A DNA stretch of 64,000 bases from Runella sp. MFBS21. Lineage in GTDB: Bacteria; Bacteroidota; Bacteroidia; Cytophagales; Spirosomataceae. The translations under genes were made by a program, and so were the position numbers. The stretch is from assembly GCF_029433105.1 (NCBI RefSeq), contig NZ_JARNTW010000012.1:62001-126000 (forward strand), written 5' to 3'. Below are positions 1 to 8,266 of this stretch, one piece after another. The notes under the pieces were generated by a model. That model worked only from the letters and a program-made list of their open reading frames with translations. It ran no database searches and was not told where the DNA came from. Position 1 is the first letter of the stretch. Every line of letters starts with the position of its first letter.

Positions 1-1
1 G

Positions 2-625
2 ACTTTGTTTTGGAACAAATCAAATCATCTGACCGACAACGAGACATTTTTGGCCTATAATTTCAATTTTCGCAATCGCGCCATTGGTATGATTTGGGCT
101 GCCACCAATTATGTGCAGCTCCTCTCCCCCTTCGACCCTACCAATACAGGCCGCGAACGGCTCCCTGCTGGCTCTAATCACTACTGGAAATCGTGGGGAA
201 CGGATTTTACCTCTAGTCCGCGTACCAAATTTACCTATGCGTTTAGTACACGCTACGGCGGGTTTTATGCCAATGGTACGCGTCTTAATCTCCGCACTAC
301 GCTGGGGTATCGTTTTCAGCCATACGTAGCTACGAAGTTTTCGGTCGATTACAACATTATCAAAGTGCCTTATCTCCAAAAACCCGTTGAGTTGCTTCTG
401 GTAGGCCCACGTATCGATGTTACTTTCCGCAACAATCTCTTTTGGACGACTTTCTTGCAATACAACAATCAAGCCGACAACGTAAACCTCAATACACGTT
501 TACAGTGGCGCTACCAACCCGCCTCTGATTTGTTTATTGTTTATACCGACAATTACCTTCCCGAAAACCTCCGCGTCAAAAACCGTGCTATCGTGCTAAA
601 ACTGACGTATTGGTGGAATGTGTAA
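2..625 (+). CDS. DUF5916 family outer-membrane protein, C-terminal part (runs off left edge)
   Basis: Only the last ~208 residues are present; the frame is open to the window edge, so the start lies outside. The segment is rich in alternating aromatic and polar residues typical of a beta-barrel, and ends in a terminal-strand-like LTYWWNV. The block LNTRLQWRYQPASDLFIVY is characteristic of the C-terminus of Bacteroidota DUF5916 proteins, which usually carry an N-terminal CBM9-like carbohydrate-binding domain before a barrel. Substrate is unknown. A weak 7-bp inverted repeat (ataagtc/gacttat, 625-651) follows the stop. Family assignment rests on the C-terminus only. Confidence 0.75.
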   Translation, partial: TLFWNKSNHLTDNETFLAYNFNFRNRAIGMIWAATNYVQLLSPFDPTNTGRERLPAGSNHYWKSWGTDFTSSPRTKFTYAFSTRYGGFYANGTRLNLRTTLGYRFQPYVATKFSVDYNIIKVPYLQKPVELLLVGPRIDVTFRNNLFWTTFLQYNNQADNVNLNTRLQWRYQPASDLFIVYTDNYLPENLRVKNRAIVLKLTYWWNV

Positions 626-768
626 TAAGTCGTAGGTATAGAAGGACTTATAGGATGGGGAAACAATAGGGTTAGTACAAGCAAAAATCATAAGTACCTG
701 AAAATGATCACATTATATTTGTTATATAAGATTTTTGATCTAATCTTTGCGACAAATATGATTCTTCT

Positions 769-1248
769 ATGAATACCTCCTTCGAACGTAGCACTAATAC
801 AAAAGTAGATTGACTTACACCACCAGAATTAGTAAAGAAACTTGGATATTTCGATTTAGACCCATGCTGTCCATTAGATGCCCCTTTTTATCATGCCAAA
901 CAAAATTTTACGGTAGATAAAGATGGTTTATCTCAAGATTGGTTCGGTAGGGTTTATCTCAATCCGCCTTATGGCAAAGGAATGGAGTTGTGGATTGAGA
1001 AACTAAAGTTTCATGGAAACGGTATAGCACTTATTTTTGCTCGTACCGAAACAAAATGTTTTTTTGACCACATTTGGAATGCTGCAGACGCTCTACTCTT
1101 TGTCAAAGGAAGGATTCGATTTTATCATGTTTCAGGAATACAAGGGGGAACTTCTGGAGCACCTAGCGTATTTGTGGCTTATGGACAAACAAACGCTCAA
1201 GCATTAAAAAATAGCGGAATAGCTGGGAGATTTTTGTCGTTAAAATAA
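769..1248 (+). pseudogene. Phage-type Dam N6-adenine methyltransferase, broken by an in-frame TGA
   Basis: From ATG 769 the frame reads MNTSFERSTNTKVD, then TGA at 811-813, then continues open (LTPPELVKKLGYFDLDPC) to TAA at 1246-1248. Phage-type Dam proteins carry a conserved DEW-x-TPP segment here, so TGA replaces the expected TGG Trp codon by one base change. The rest looks intact: FDLDPC near the SAM site, the target-base motif NPPYG, and full C-terminal length (159 codons plus the stop). No ATG, GTG or TTG lies in frame between the TGA and ATG 982; starting there would lose the SAM and NPPY motifs, so no active truncated enzyme is likely. It ends 4 bases from the convergent dpnI operon. 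UGA readthrough (following base C) cannot be excluded. Confidence 0.85.
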
Positions 1249-1252
1249 ATCG

Positions 1253-1465
1253 TTAAGTTGTTGCTAACTCATAACAAATAAATTCAGCAACGTTAAATTC
1301 AGCATCAAAAATCCACGGATTTTCTTGAAGGAGCTGTATCAATGCTTCGTCTTCATGGCGTACGCCACGTACGATGCCAATCACTTGTAAATTTTCAACT
1401 TCTGAGTCATTTGGGGAGAAAGTTCGCCCTTCTGGAGAAAGAAATATATAGCTTTTTATTTCCAT
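1253..1465 (-). CDS. 70-aa protein downstream of dpnI, function unknown
   Basis: A small acidic soluble protein starting MEIKSYIFLSPEGRTF. Its start overlaps the end of dpnI by 10 bases, implying translational coupling. No membrane segment, signal peptide or metal motif is visible. In Streptococcus pneumoniae the DpnI cassette also has a second small gene, dpnD, of unknown role. This gene has the same position, but I see no convincing sequence match to DpnD, so the comparison is positional. It could be an accessory of the restriction enzyme or an unrelated passenger. Confidence 0.7.
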   Translation of the reverse strand: MEIKSYIFLSPEGRTFSPNDSEVENLQVIGIVRGVRHEDEALIQLLQENPWIFDAEFNVAEFICYELATT

Positions 1466-2229
1466 AGTTTTTTATAATTTCCGTTACCTAAAAACTCCAG
1501 AAGACCTTTATCTCTAAGCACTTGGAGCTGTTGTCTAATTTTATCTTTAATAAAATTATTTTCAGGATATTTCACTCTTAAAGTGTCTTCAAATTTATAA
1601 ACCTCTTTTAGACTAAACTCTTGTTTATTAATCACTTCTAGGCATTTGATGAAGTCAATTATCCAGCCTTTTGAATCAATGTTTTTTCCTCTAATAAACA
1701 CCATTTTATGGTACGATTCTTGGATTACTTCCTGCTGAATACATTTTGCGCCCCTCACAAAAAAAAATTTACCCGCGTCAGGTACTCTTGAAATATCAAT
1801 ATTACAACCTACCCATCCTGCACGCCTCGCTGTCATTGAAAGAGGTTTCCTTTGAATAATTATATCAGGGGTAAAAAAATGCTTAGGAATCATCATAAAG
1901 TCATTAACTGACCACTGTTTTGAATAGGTTAAAAAGAAGAAATTTGGATTGTTGGCTGAGTTAATTCGCTCAATCATGGTAGAGTAAGCACCATCATTGA
2001 TTTTATTAGATAAAATACCTTTTTTACTTTTAAGCTCAAATTCCTCTTGACACTTATCGCAATAAAAATCAGCTACAGGCCGATTATTCTCAAATTTATT
2101 CAAATAATGATTACCACAATTAGGGCAAAATGAATTTTTATATACCCAATGTTCTGTCAATATTTTTACAATTTGTGAGTTGTTGCTATAACCTTTAGCA
2201 AGAGCAATATCTAATTGTAAATTCATCAT
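1456..2229 (-). CDS. dpnI: DpnI-family methyl-directed restriction endonuclease
   Basis: Type IIM endonuclease that cuts GATC only when the adenine is N6-methylated, destroying incoming Dam-methylated DNA. The 257-aa protein closely resembles S. pneumoniae DpnI (254 aa): NPNFFFLTY, IIQRKPL, TARRAGW-GCNID and KIRQQLQVLRDK are shared. The PD-(D/E)xK site is D54, E65 and K67 (in ADFYC and EFELKSKKG). A zinc knuckle is formed by C35/C38 and C57/C60. The C-terminal ~75 residues match the winged-helix domain that gives DpnI its second methyl-DNA contact. No key residue is missing. Start is ATG 2229 or the adjacent ATG 2226. The gene has its own promoter, is visibly AT-richer than its neighbours, and sits beside a dead Dam-like gene, suggesting horizontal arrival. 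Its presence predicts that host GATC sites are unmethylated. Confidence 0.95.
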   Translation of the reverse strand: MMNLQLDIALAKGYSNNSQIVKILTEHWVYKNSFCPNCGNHYLNKFENNRPVADFYCDKCQEEFELKSKKGILSNKINDGAYSTMIERINSANNPNFFFLTYSKQWSVNDFMMIPKHFFTPDIIIQRKPLSMTARRAGWVGCNIDISRVPDAGKFFFVRGAKCIQQEVIQESYHKMVFIRGKNIDSKGWIIDFIKCLEVINKQEFSLKEVYKFEDTLRVKYPENNFIKDKIRQQLQVLRDKGLLEFLGNGNYKKLWK

Positions 2230-2269
2230 TTGGTCATCATTTATTAAAATCTTAGCGGTTTTTTTGTTT

Positions 2270-2302
2270 CAAATGTAACCAAAAACCCCTCTTTGAGGCA
2301 AA
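2270..2302 (-). promoter_or_regulatory. Predicted promoter of dpnI
   Basis: Read on the minus strand, TTTG (2299-2302), 21 bases, then TACATTTG (2270-2277) fits the Bacteroidota -33/-7 pattern TTTG / TAnnTTTG. Transcription would begin near 2263, giving a leader of about 35 bases before the dpnI start. Confidence 0.6.
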
Positions 2303-2384
2303 GAGAGAGTGATAAATTGTTGGGACGTTGGTTTTGTTTTTGCGTTAAAAAACGCAGTTTTGAAACCAAATCGACCATTTTCGT

Positions 2385-3074
2385 ATGAATCCTATCCAAG
2401 TCATCGCATTCGACGCCGACGATACCCTGTGGGTCAATGAACCTTTTTTTCAAGAAACCGAACGCAAATTGTGCGCTCTTTTGGAAGATTATCTGCCGCA
2501 TCATACTGTATCGCAGGAGCTGTTTAAAACCCAAATCCAGAATCTACCGCTTTATGGATATGGAGTTAAAAGCTTTATTTTGAGCATGATTGAGACCTCT
2601 CTGGAAGTGTCAGACAAGACAATCAGCCTTGAGGTAATTGAAAAAATCATTGCGCTTGGTAAAGAAATGCTCCAAAAACCTATCGAACTTTTGGATGGGG
2701 TGGAAGAAGTACTGCAAACCTTGCAAGGGCGCTATCGTCTTGTGGTAGCTACCAAAGGGGACTTGCTCGACCAAGAAAGAAAATTGATAAAATCGGGCTT
2801 GGCGCATTATTTTCACCACATCGAAATTATGAGTGACAAGCGAGAAAGTGATTACCAAAAACTCCTCAAACACTTGGATATTGTGCCTGAGGAATTTTTG
2901 ATGATTGGCAATTCTCTAAAATCTGACGTACTTCCTGTGTTAGCAATGGGTGGGCATGGGTTTCATATTCCGTACCACACGACTTGGGCCTATGAGCATA
3001 TCGAACACAAAATCGAACATCCTCATTTCCAGAGTTTTTCTTCGTTGCGAGAGATTCTCAATCTATTGACCTAA
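2385..3074 (+). CDS. HAD-superfamily phosphatase
   Basis: Soluble 229-aa haloacid-dehalogenase-type hydrolase, probably acting on a small phosphorylated metabolite. Motif I is FDADDTLW, with nucleophile D10 and acid/base D12. Motif II is the Thr in VVATKGD. Motif III/IV is represented by the Lys of SDYQKLLK and by MIGNSLKSD. The helical cap (about residues 18-95) between motifs I and II fits the C1 class. Substrate cannot be read from sequence. It is transcribed divergently from dpnI and followed by a strong hairpin. Confidence 0.88.
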   Translation: MNPIQVIAFDADDTLWVNEPFFQETERKLCALLEDYLPHHTVSQELFKTQIQNLPLYGYGVKSFILSMIETSLEVSDKTISLEVIEKIIALGKEMLQKPIELLDGVEEVLQTLQGRYRLVVATKGDLLDQERKLIKSGLAHYFHHIEIMSDKRESDYQKLLKHLDIVPEEFLMIGNSLKSDVLPVLAMGGHGFHIPYHTTWAYEHIEHKIEHPHFQSFSSLREILNLLT

Positions 3075-3095
3075 AAGTGGCTAGCATTGGGTCAT

Positions 3096-3140
3096 GACTT
3101 TCCAAGTTTGTAAACTTCTGCATCAGAAACTTGGAAAGTC
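3096..3140. terminator. Hairpin between convergent HAD and amidohydrolase genes
   Basis: Perfect 14-bp inverted repeat: gactttccaagttt at 3096-3109 and its complement at 3127-3140, loop 17 bases. It lies between convergent genes and probably serves both directions, although neither side has a strong T run. Its arm closely resembles that of the hairpin at 5082-5129. Confidence 0.6.
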
Positions 3141-3152
3141 TACTATCAGCAT

Positions 3153-3995
3153 TTAATCGTTTTCGATGCGATAAAAACGTGCCGCATTTTCGCCCAATAC
3201 TTTGGCTTGGTCAGTACTTGAAAAGCCCACATGCGTCATGTAGTCGCGCACAAGACCGATGACCTGCTCATACTCAGCCGCCACTAAGCATACTGGCCAA
3301 TCCGACCCGAACAAGAGTCTATCTACTCCAAAAGCTTCAAAAACGACGTCTAAATAAGGATAAAAATCTTTTTTGGTCCAGTTTTTCCAATCGGCTTCTG
3401 TGACCATGCCCGAAACCTTACAATTCACGTGCGGATGTGATGCGAGTTCACGCATGTAGTTGGACCAAGTATTGATTTTTTGGTCTTTGATATAAGGCTT
3501 AGCAAGGTGGTCTACCACAAACGAAACGTCGGGTGCTTCGCGAACCAATTGCACCGCTGCCTTGAGTTGGGTCGGATATATCAAGATGTCGTATGAGAAA
3601 TCAAACGCCGCTAGTTGGCGAATTCCTTTGATGACTTCGGGGCGAGCCAAGAAATCATCGGCTTCGGCTTGTGCCACGTGCCGAAATCCCTTTAATAATT
3701 CGTATTGTGAATAATAATCCAGTTTATCATAAAGGTTGTCGGCGCGCAAATCGACCCACCCTACTACGCCTTTTACAAAGCTGGAATGTTTTTCGGCAAG
3801 TGCCAACAAAAATAAAGTTTCGGCCTCCGATTGGTCGGCTTGTACCGCAATACAGCCATCCACGCCATTGGCGGCTAATACTGGTTGGAGGTCTTCGGGC
3901 AAAAAGTTTCGCCGAATGCGCGTCATTTGTTCGTTAATCCAAGCGTCACGCTCGGCATCATAAATCCAAAAATGTTGATGTGAATCAATTACCAT
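3153..3995 (-). CDS. Amidohydrolase-2 family sugar lactonase (L-fuconolactonase-like)
   Basis: A 280-aa TIM-barrel metal hydrolase of COG3618, which includes L-fucono- and L-rhamnono-lactonases that open aldonolactones in oxidative deoxy-sugar catabolism. The N-terminal metal motif is DSHQHFW (H6, H8). Others are VVDHLAKP, CKVSGM and the catalytic-Asp motif LLFGSDWPV near residue 235. Length is normal. No signal peptide, so cytoplasmic. It lies 46 bases downstream of the Kelch gene on the same strand and is probably co-transcribed. The lactone used is not determinable here. Confidence 0.85.
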   Translation of the reverse strand: MVIDSHQHFWIYDAERDAWINEQMTRIRRNFLPEDLQPVLAANGVDGCIAVQADQSEAETLFLLALAEKHSSFVKGVVGWVDLRADNLYDKLDYYSQYELLKGFRHVAQAEADDFLARPEVIKGIRQLAAFDFSYDILIYPTQLKAAVQLVREAPDVSFVVDHLAKPYIKDQKINTWSNYMRELASHPHVNCKVSGMVTEADWKNWTKKDFYPYLDVVFEAFGVDRLLFGSDWPVCLVAAEYEQVIGLVRDYMTHVGFSSTDQAKVLGENAARFYRIEND

Positions 3996-4041
3996 TCTAT
4001 TGTCTATTGTTGGTGATTTTGTATGAGGCTTTATGTTTTTT

Positions 4042-5013
4042 TTATTTCAGTACCTCCAATGAAGTGAGTTCAGGCCCACCACCTCTATTGCCCGAACCTG
4101 CCCCTACATATACTTTCTTTTTGTAAATGGTAGCGCCCGTCCCGTGACGACCTTTATTGAGATTAGGAAATTTTTCCCACTTCATGGTTTTAGTGTCCAA
4201 GGCTTCCACTTCTGCATGGGCTTCTACTTGACTAGCACTTTCACCGCCCAAAATAAGCAATTTGTATCCAAAAGGCACGGCGGAGTTTCCGGCCCGTTGC
4301 GTGGGCAGGTTGAGGCTTTCGGGCAGGGTTGTCCATGTATTGGTTTTAAAATCAAAGACATCCACGGCGGGTTCGGTCAGGTTCAAGACTTGGTTGATAC
4401 GCGCTGTAGAGCGGCGACCACCCGCCACATAAAGTTTATCGTCGATGACTGCCACCGATACGTGGTCGCGTACATGGGGTGCATCGGGGAGTTTGCGCCA
4501 GGTATTGGTTTTGGGGTTGTATTCGTCGAGCCAGCCTACATGGCCATCATAATGGCCGTCCTGAATCCCGCAGACCAAATAAAGCTTGTCTTTATAAACC
4601 ACCGAGCCTGCGGCACCCCGAAGTCGGTCAGCAGGAATAGCAGGCCCTTTGCGCCATTCATCTTTGACAGGATTGAAGATATATATGTTAGGAATGGGGA
4701 TTTCGTGGGGATAATTACCCATAAACGCCCCCATGACATAAGCTTCGTTTTTGTATTCAATAGCCTGAAAATGATGCATTTCGAGGGGAGGAGAAGTCAT
4801 TTGTCGCCATGTGTTGGTTTCGGGATTGTACTCATCCACGGGTCGCGTGCCACGCCCACCAATAAGATAGAGTTTATCCGCTACTTTGGTGAAGGCATTT
4901 TCGTGCCTAGCCGTACAGCTTGTGCTTGATTGAACAGTCTCCCAGGGGGCTTGGGCCTGCGCTACGGCAACGACCATGCAGCTCATTCCAAATAAAGCAA
5001 AAGTAAGTTTCAT
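4042..5013 (-). CDS. Secreted Kelch-repeat beta-propeller protein
   Basis: A 323-aa protein with a signal peptide (MKLTFALFGM..., cleavage near AQAQA) and about six Kelch blades marked by repeated YNPxTNTWR and L-x-GG patterns: LYLIGGR, LYLVCGIQ, LYVAGGRRS, LLILGGES, VYVGAGSG. Such propellers usually bind ligands or partners; N-acetylneuraminate epimerase (NanM) is an enzymatic example. No catalytic residues can be assigned. Co-directional with the lactonase-like gene, which hints at carbohydrate handling. Confidence 0.85.
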   Translation of the reverse strand: MKLTFALFGMSCMVVAVAQAQAPWETVQSSTSCTARHENAFTKVADKLYLIGGRGTRPVDEYNPETNTWRQMTSPPLEMHHFQAIEYKNEAYVMGAFMGNYPHEIPIPNIYIFNPVKDEWRKGPAIPADRLRGAAGSVVYKDKLYLVCGIQDGHYDGHVGWLDEYNPKTNTWRKLPDAPHVRDHVSVAVIDDKLYVAGGRRSTARINQVLNLTEPAVDVFDFKTNTWTTLPESLNLPTQRAGNSAVPFGYKLLILGGESASQVEAHAEVEALDTKTMKWEKFPNLNKGRHGTGATIYKKKVYVGAGSGNRGGGPELTSLEVLK

Positions 5014-5081
5014 AGTTTATAAAAATAGCTATTGTTAAAACCTGTACAGGGTTTATTTTTACTCAGTACCTACAGTTATTC

Positions 5082-5129
5082 AAGACTTTCTAAGTTTAAG
5101 TTATTGTGAAAACAAACTAAGAAAGTCTT
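5082..5129 (-). terminator. Hairpin after serine hydrolase gene
   Basis: A 16-bp inverted repeat with two central mismatches (arms 5082-5097 and 5114-5129, loop 16) just past the stop of the 5140-6687 gene. The arm gactttctaagttt differs by one base from the arm of the hairpin at 3096, so the two are related copies. Confidence 0.55.
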
Positions 5130-5139
5130 TCTTTAGCCC

Positions 5140-6687
5140 TCACTTACGACTGAACTCCAAATCTTGGAAGTCAAAACTAAAATCGGTCAAAGGCGAAATC
5201 GCCTGCATTTTGATGCCAGAGGCTTTACCAGTATTGTCGAGATCAAACATCACATAAGCGTCGGCATCCATGCTACGTTCGTTCCATTTTACGATAAATG
5301 TATTGCCTTTGTACGGAAAAAGTTCGCCCGTCAATTGGAAAGAGCGTTTGGAATCAAACCACATTTTGCCATTTTTGACCGAAATCACCACTTCACCAAA
5401 CCACTTATCTTCATAGCTCCCTACGTACAAATTAGGGTCAACTTTGGCAGTATTATTTTTTTGCTGGGCTTCGATATCTTTCCAGATTTCGGTGGTTATT
5501 TTCTTGGCTTCGGCTTCATTTTTCAAAACGCGCTCGTGGTTTTCTTTGACACGGTCGATACCCTTGATTCCCAAATAACTATCCTTGATGGTATTGGTAA
5601 TGGCCGTAAAAGCCGCCCCTGATTGTTGATTGGTAAAGACAATAATACCTAATTTGAGTTCAGGCAGAAGTGTCACCTGAGTTACAATCCCCGCCAAGCC
5701 TCCTGTATGCGTAGCTTGCTTATAGCCTCTAACATCGCTCAAAAACCACCCCAAACCATAACCTGAAAAGTGAGTATTATAAACTGAACTTCCTCTTACT
5801 GGGATAATCGTCTGTGGTGTCCACATTTCCTCGTGTACGGTTTTGCTAAAAAGCTGTTTGTTGCCGTCATACTTACCACCGTTCATTTGCATCATAATCC
5901 ACTTACTCATATCGGAGATATTGCTATAAATTCCTCCTGCGGCATTGGCTACTTCACTCCAATCTCGACGGATCACTTTCACGGTTCCCTCCACTGGTGC
6001 GTGAGGGTCTATTACATTTGATTTGTCTTTGAGCCGCTTAAACGAAGCTGCCGTTTGGGTCATTTTGAGAGGTTGCAAAATGCGACTTTCGATAAACTCC
6101 TCCCAACTCATCCCCGATACTCTCGTCACTACTTCGCCGGCTACAATGTAGAGGAGATTGTCATAATCGTATTTGGTACGAAAACCAGAGACAGGTTTTA
6201 GGTATCGTAGATTATGAATGATGTCTTTTAAAATAAAGTTATTCTGGTCAGGCCAAAACATCAAATCACCTGCTCCTAATCCCAATCCACTACGGTGGGT
6301 AAGTAAGTCTCTTACCGTAAACTCCTCTGTTACATAGGGATTATACATTTTAAACTCAGGAATCACGTCGGTTACTTTGGTATCCCAACTGAGCTTTTTT
6401 TCGTCTATCAACATCCCTAAGGCTGCCGCCGTAAATGCTTTGCTGTTGGAAGCAATCCCAAATAAGGTATTTTCATCGACTTTTTGTTGGGTATTGAGCG
6501 ACCGCACGCCATATCCTTTGGCATGAATCACTTTATCATCTTTGACAACCGCTACGGCGATACCTGGCACATCAAAGGTTTTCAAGGTTTTTTCGACCAA
6601 GGCATCAATTTCGGTAGACGAAATGACTTGTGCACGTAGCACTACTGTATATAATAGAAGAGATAGAAGGAATGTGAATTTTTTCAT
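5140..6687 (-). CDS. Secreted serine hydrolase, beta-lactamase/PBP4* family, with DUF3471-like tail
   Basis: A 515-aa class-C-type penicillin-recognising hydrolase. It has a signal peptide ending near residue 20 (VVLRAQ). The active site is S80-x-x-K83, Y175-D-N177 and H327-T-G329 (HTG for KTG). The last ~120 residues form a DUF3471-like beta domain commonly fused to esterase or D-aminopeptidase relatives. More likely an esterase or peptidase than a resistance beta-lactamase, because HTG and the extra domain are typical of the non-lactamase branch. Periplasmic or extracellular. Separated from the downstream Kelch gene by a hairpin, so probably monocistronic. Confidence 0.88.
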   Translation of the reverse strand: MKKFTFLLSLLLYTVVLRAQVISSTEIDALVEKTLKTFDVPGIAVAVVKDDKVIHAKGYGVRSLNTQQKVDENTLFGIASNSKAFTAAALGMLIDEKKLSWDTKVTDVIPEFKMYNPYVTEEFTVRDLLTHRSGLGLGAGDLMFWPDQNNFILKDIIHNLRYLKPVSGFRTKYDYDNLLYIVAGEVVTRVSGMSWEEFIESRILQPLKMTQTAASFKRLKDKSNVIDPHAPVEGTVKVIRRDWSEVANAAGGIYSNISDMSKWIMMQMNGGKYDGNKQLFSKTVHEEMWTPQTIIPVRGSSVYNTHFSGYGLGWFLSDVRGYKQATHTGGLAGIVTQVTLLPELKLGIIVFTNQQSGAAFTAITNTIKDSYLGIKGIDRVKENHERVLKNEAEAKKITTEIWKDIEAQQKNNTAKVDPNLYVGSYEDKWFGEVVISVKNGKMWFDSKRSFQLTGELFPYKGNTFIVKWNERSMDADAYVMFDLDNTGKASGIKMQAISPLTDFSFDFQDLEFSRK

Positions 6688-7003
6688 GGTTTTTGGGTAG
6701 CTGACAAGCGAAGAATATAGATTTAAGTGAATAAATTAAAAGCCATAACCTCAAAAGCATTTTTGAGAATATTTTTACAAAATAAGCATTTTCTGCGAGG
6801 TCTTTCTGTTTAGATACCCAGCAAAAGCACTTTTTGGTATATAATTATTGTGATTTAGAGAATAAAAAAACCATTTGATAACTTTTTAAAAGAACATAAT
6901 TAAATTCTACACTTAGATTACTTTAGGGGTTTTAAGTAATGTTAACCCGCCTAAGTTAACAACTTTTATTAAAACCAACCTCTACTAAATTTATCTCACT
7001 ATT
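6688..7003. other. Intergenic, divergent, no gene seen
   Basis: AT-rich 316-bp region between divergent genes. No ORF, tRNA or strong hairpin is visible, and no clean TAnnTTTG box was found on either strand. It presumably holds both promoters. Confidence 0.5.
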
Positions 7004-8257
7004 ATGATTCGCTCTAAGTTTATCATTTCTCCTATTATTGTTTTAGGGTATAGTTTTCTTTTGTATTTCATGCTTGATGGATTGTTAGAATTCATTGATT
7101 ATGTAGGTAATGAAGACCAATCGACGTTGGGTATTCCTAATAATACGTGGCTATTTTACTTCAAGGTAACAGCTATTTTTTTGATGATTGTATTAATGAT
7201 ACTTCGAAACCCCAAAAAAGCTTTACAAAATAGTCTGTTAATGTTTACTTCCATTTTTATTACCCTATCAATACTTGAAATCACTTGCAAACTTATCCTT
7301 AATTCTCAGGTTCCTGTAAACGCCAAAGATATTGCCCAAAGTAGTCCGCTTGCGTCAGCAGGTTGTTCTCATTTAGGTCCCGACTACACCAACGTATATC
7401 GCTTAGACAATCAACTTGGAATTCTCCCCAAAGCCTCACAAACTTTTCATTGGCGCAAAACTTGCGACAACCAATACGACATTTATAATGTAACATTCAG
7501 CACCGACTCTTTCTCACGACGAATAACTCCCCCTAGTAATAACAATACTAACAAATATGCTTTATTTTTTGGCTGTTCTTTTACATTCGGCGAAGGGCTA
7601 CAAGACTATCAAACCCTCCCCTTCTTCTTTCAAGATTTAAAGCCTCAATTCAAATCCTATAATTATGCATTTAATTCATTTACAACCACGCACATGCTTG
7701 CTCATTTGAATCGGCCTGATTTTAGGAGAGAGATCACTGAAAAAGAAGGGGTCGCCTTTTATGTATTTTATGAAGGACACATTGATCGCAATATACCATC
7801 GATGAGTTGGGGGCGTTCGTGGAATGGCAACTACTTGGTTTATGATAAAAATAGTACTCCCAAAACAACAGTGATTGCTCAATCACGTCCCATTAAATAT
7901 TGGCTTTTTAACAAAGCAAAAGATATGGCATTAATCAATCTTTTTAAGATAGATTATCCCCTTAAAATAACCAAGCAACACACTCTCAAAACAGCAGATA
8001 TCATAGAAGACGCTTATCATACTTATGTTCAGAAGTTTGATAATAATAATTTTTTCGTACTTGTATACCCTGGTTCACAATTACCTGTTTTAGTAAAACA
8101 GCGTCTTCAATGCTTAAACATAAAAATACTTGAGTATACTGAGCTTTTTTCTATAAAAAATATAGAATATTGGATAAAATACGACGGCCACCCTAACGAA
8201 CTAGCAAATCGAAGAGTAGCCGAAGAAATAATCAAAGATTTAGGGGAAAATTTATAA
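7004..8257 (+). CDS. Membrane-anchored SGNH/GDSL-like hydrolase
   Basis: A 417-aa protein with three N-terminal transmembrane segments (about 8-28, 50-67, 78-97) followed by an extracytoplasmic domain. The domain contains a GDSL-like nucleophile block FFGCSFTFGEG (S192) and a C-terminal DGHPN (D394, H396) matching the Asp/His block of SGNH hydrolases. Such membrane-tethered enzymes often add or remove acyl groups on cell-surface glycans; the substrate here is unknown. The gene stands alone and converges on a lipoprotein gene 9 bases away. Confidence 0.75.
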   Translation: MIRSKFIISPIIVLGYSFLLYFMLDGLLEFIDYVGNEDQSTLGIPNNTWLFYFKVTAIFLMIVLMILRNPKKALQNSLLMFTSIFITLSILEITCKLILNSQVPVNAKDIAQSSPLASAGCSHLGPDYTNVYRLDNQLGILPKASQTFHWRKTCDNQYDIYNVTFSTDSFSRRITPPSNNNTNKYALFFGCSFTFGEGLQDYQTLPFFFQDLKPQFKSYNYAFNSFTTTHMLAHLNRPDFRREITEKEGVAFYVFYEGHIDRNIPSMSWGRSWNGNYLVYDKNSTPKTTVIAQSRPIKYWLFNKAKDMALINLFKIDYPLKITKQHTLKTADIIEDAYHTYVQKFDNNNFFVLVYPGSQLPVLVKQRLQCLNIKILEYTELFSIKNIEYWIKYDGHPNELANRRVAEEIIKDLGENL

Positions 8258-8266
8258 AAATAGCCT

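Noticed and set aside
811-813. UGA as a selenocysteine codon in the Dam-like gene
   Set aside because: The family position is Trp, not Cys, and no selenocysteine insertion hairpin follows the codon.
982-1248. Shorter 88-aa ORF as an independent gene
   Set aside because: It is the C-terminal part of the methyltransferase frame that continues from 769 and would lack the SAM and NPPY motifs.
769-2229. Complete restriction-modification system
   Set aside because: DpnI cuts methylated DNA, so a cognate methyltransferase would not protect but kill. The methyltransferase frame is also broken.
2244-2534. 96-aa minus-strand ORF upstream of dpnI
   Set aside because: It overlaps the N-terminus of the HAD gene, including its catalytic DADDT motif, and shows no protein features. 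The dpnI promoter falls inside it.
4144-4929. Long plus-strand ORF opposite the Kelch gene
   Set aside because: No family features; it is antisense to a gene with a clear signal peptide and Kelch repeats.
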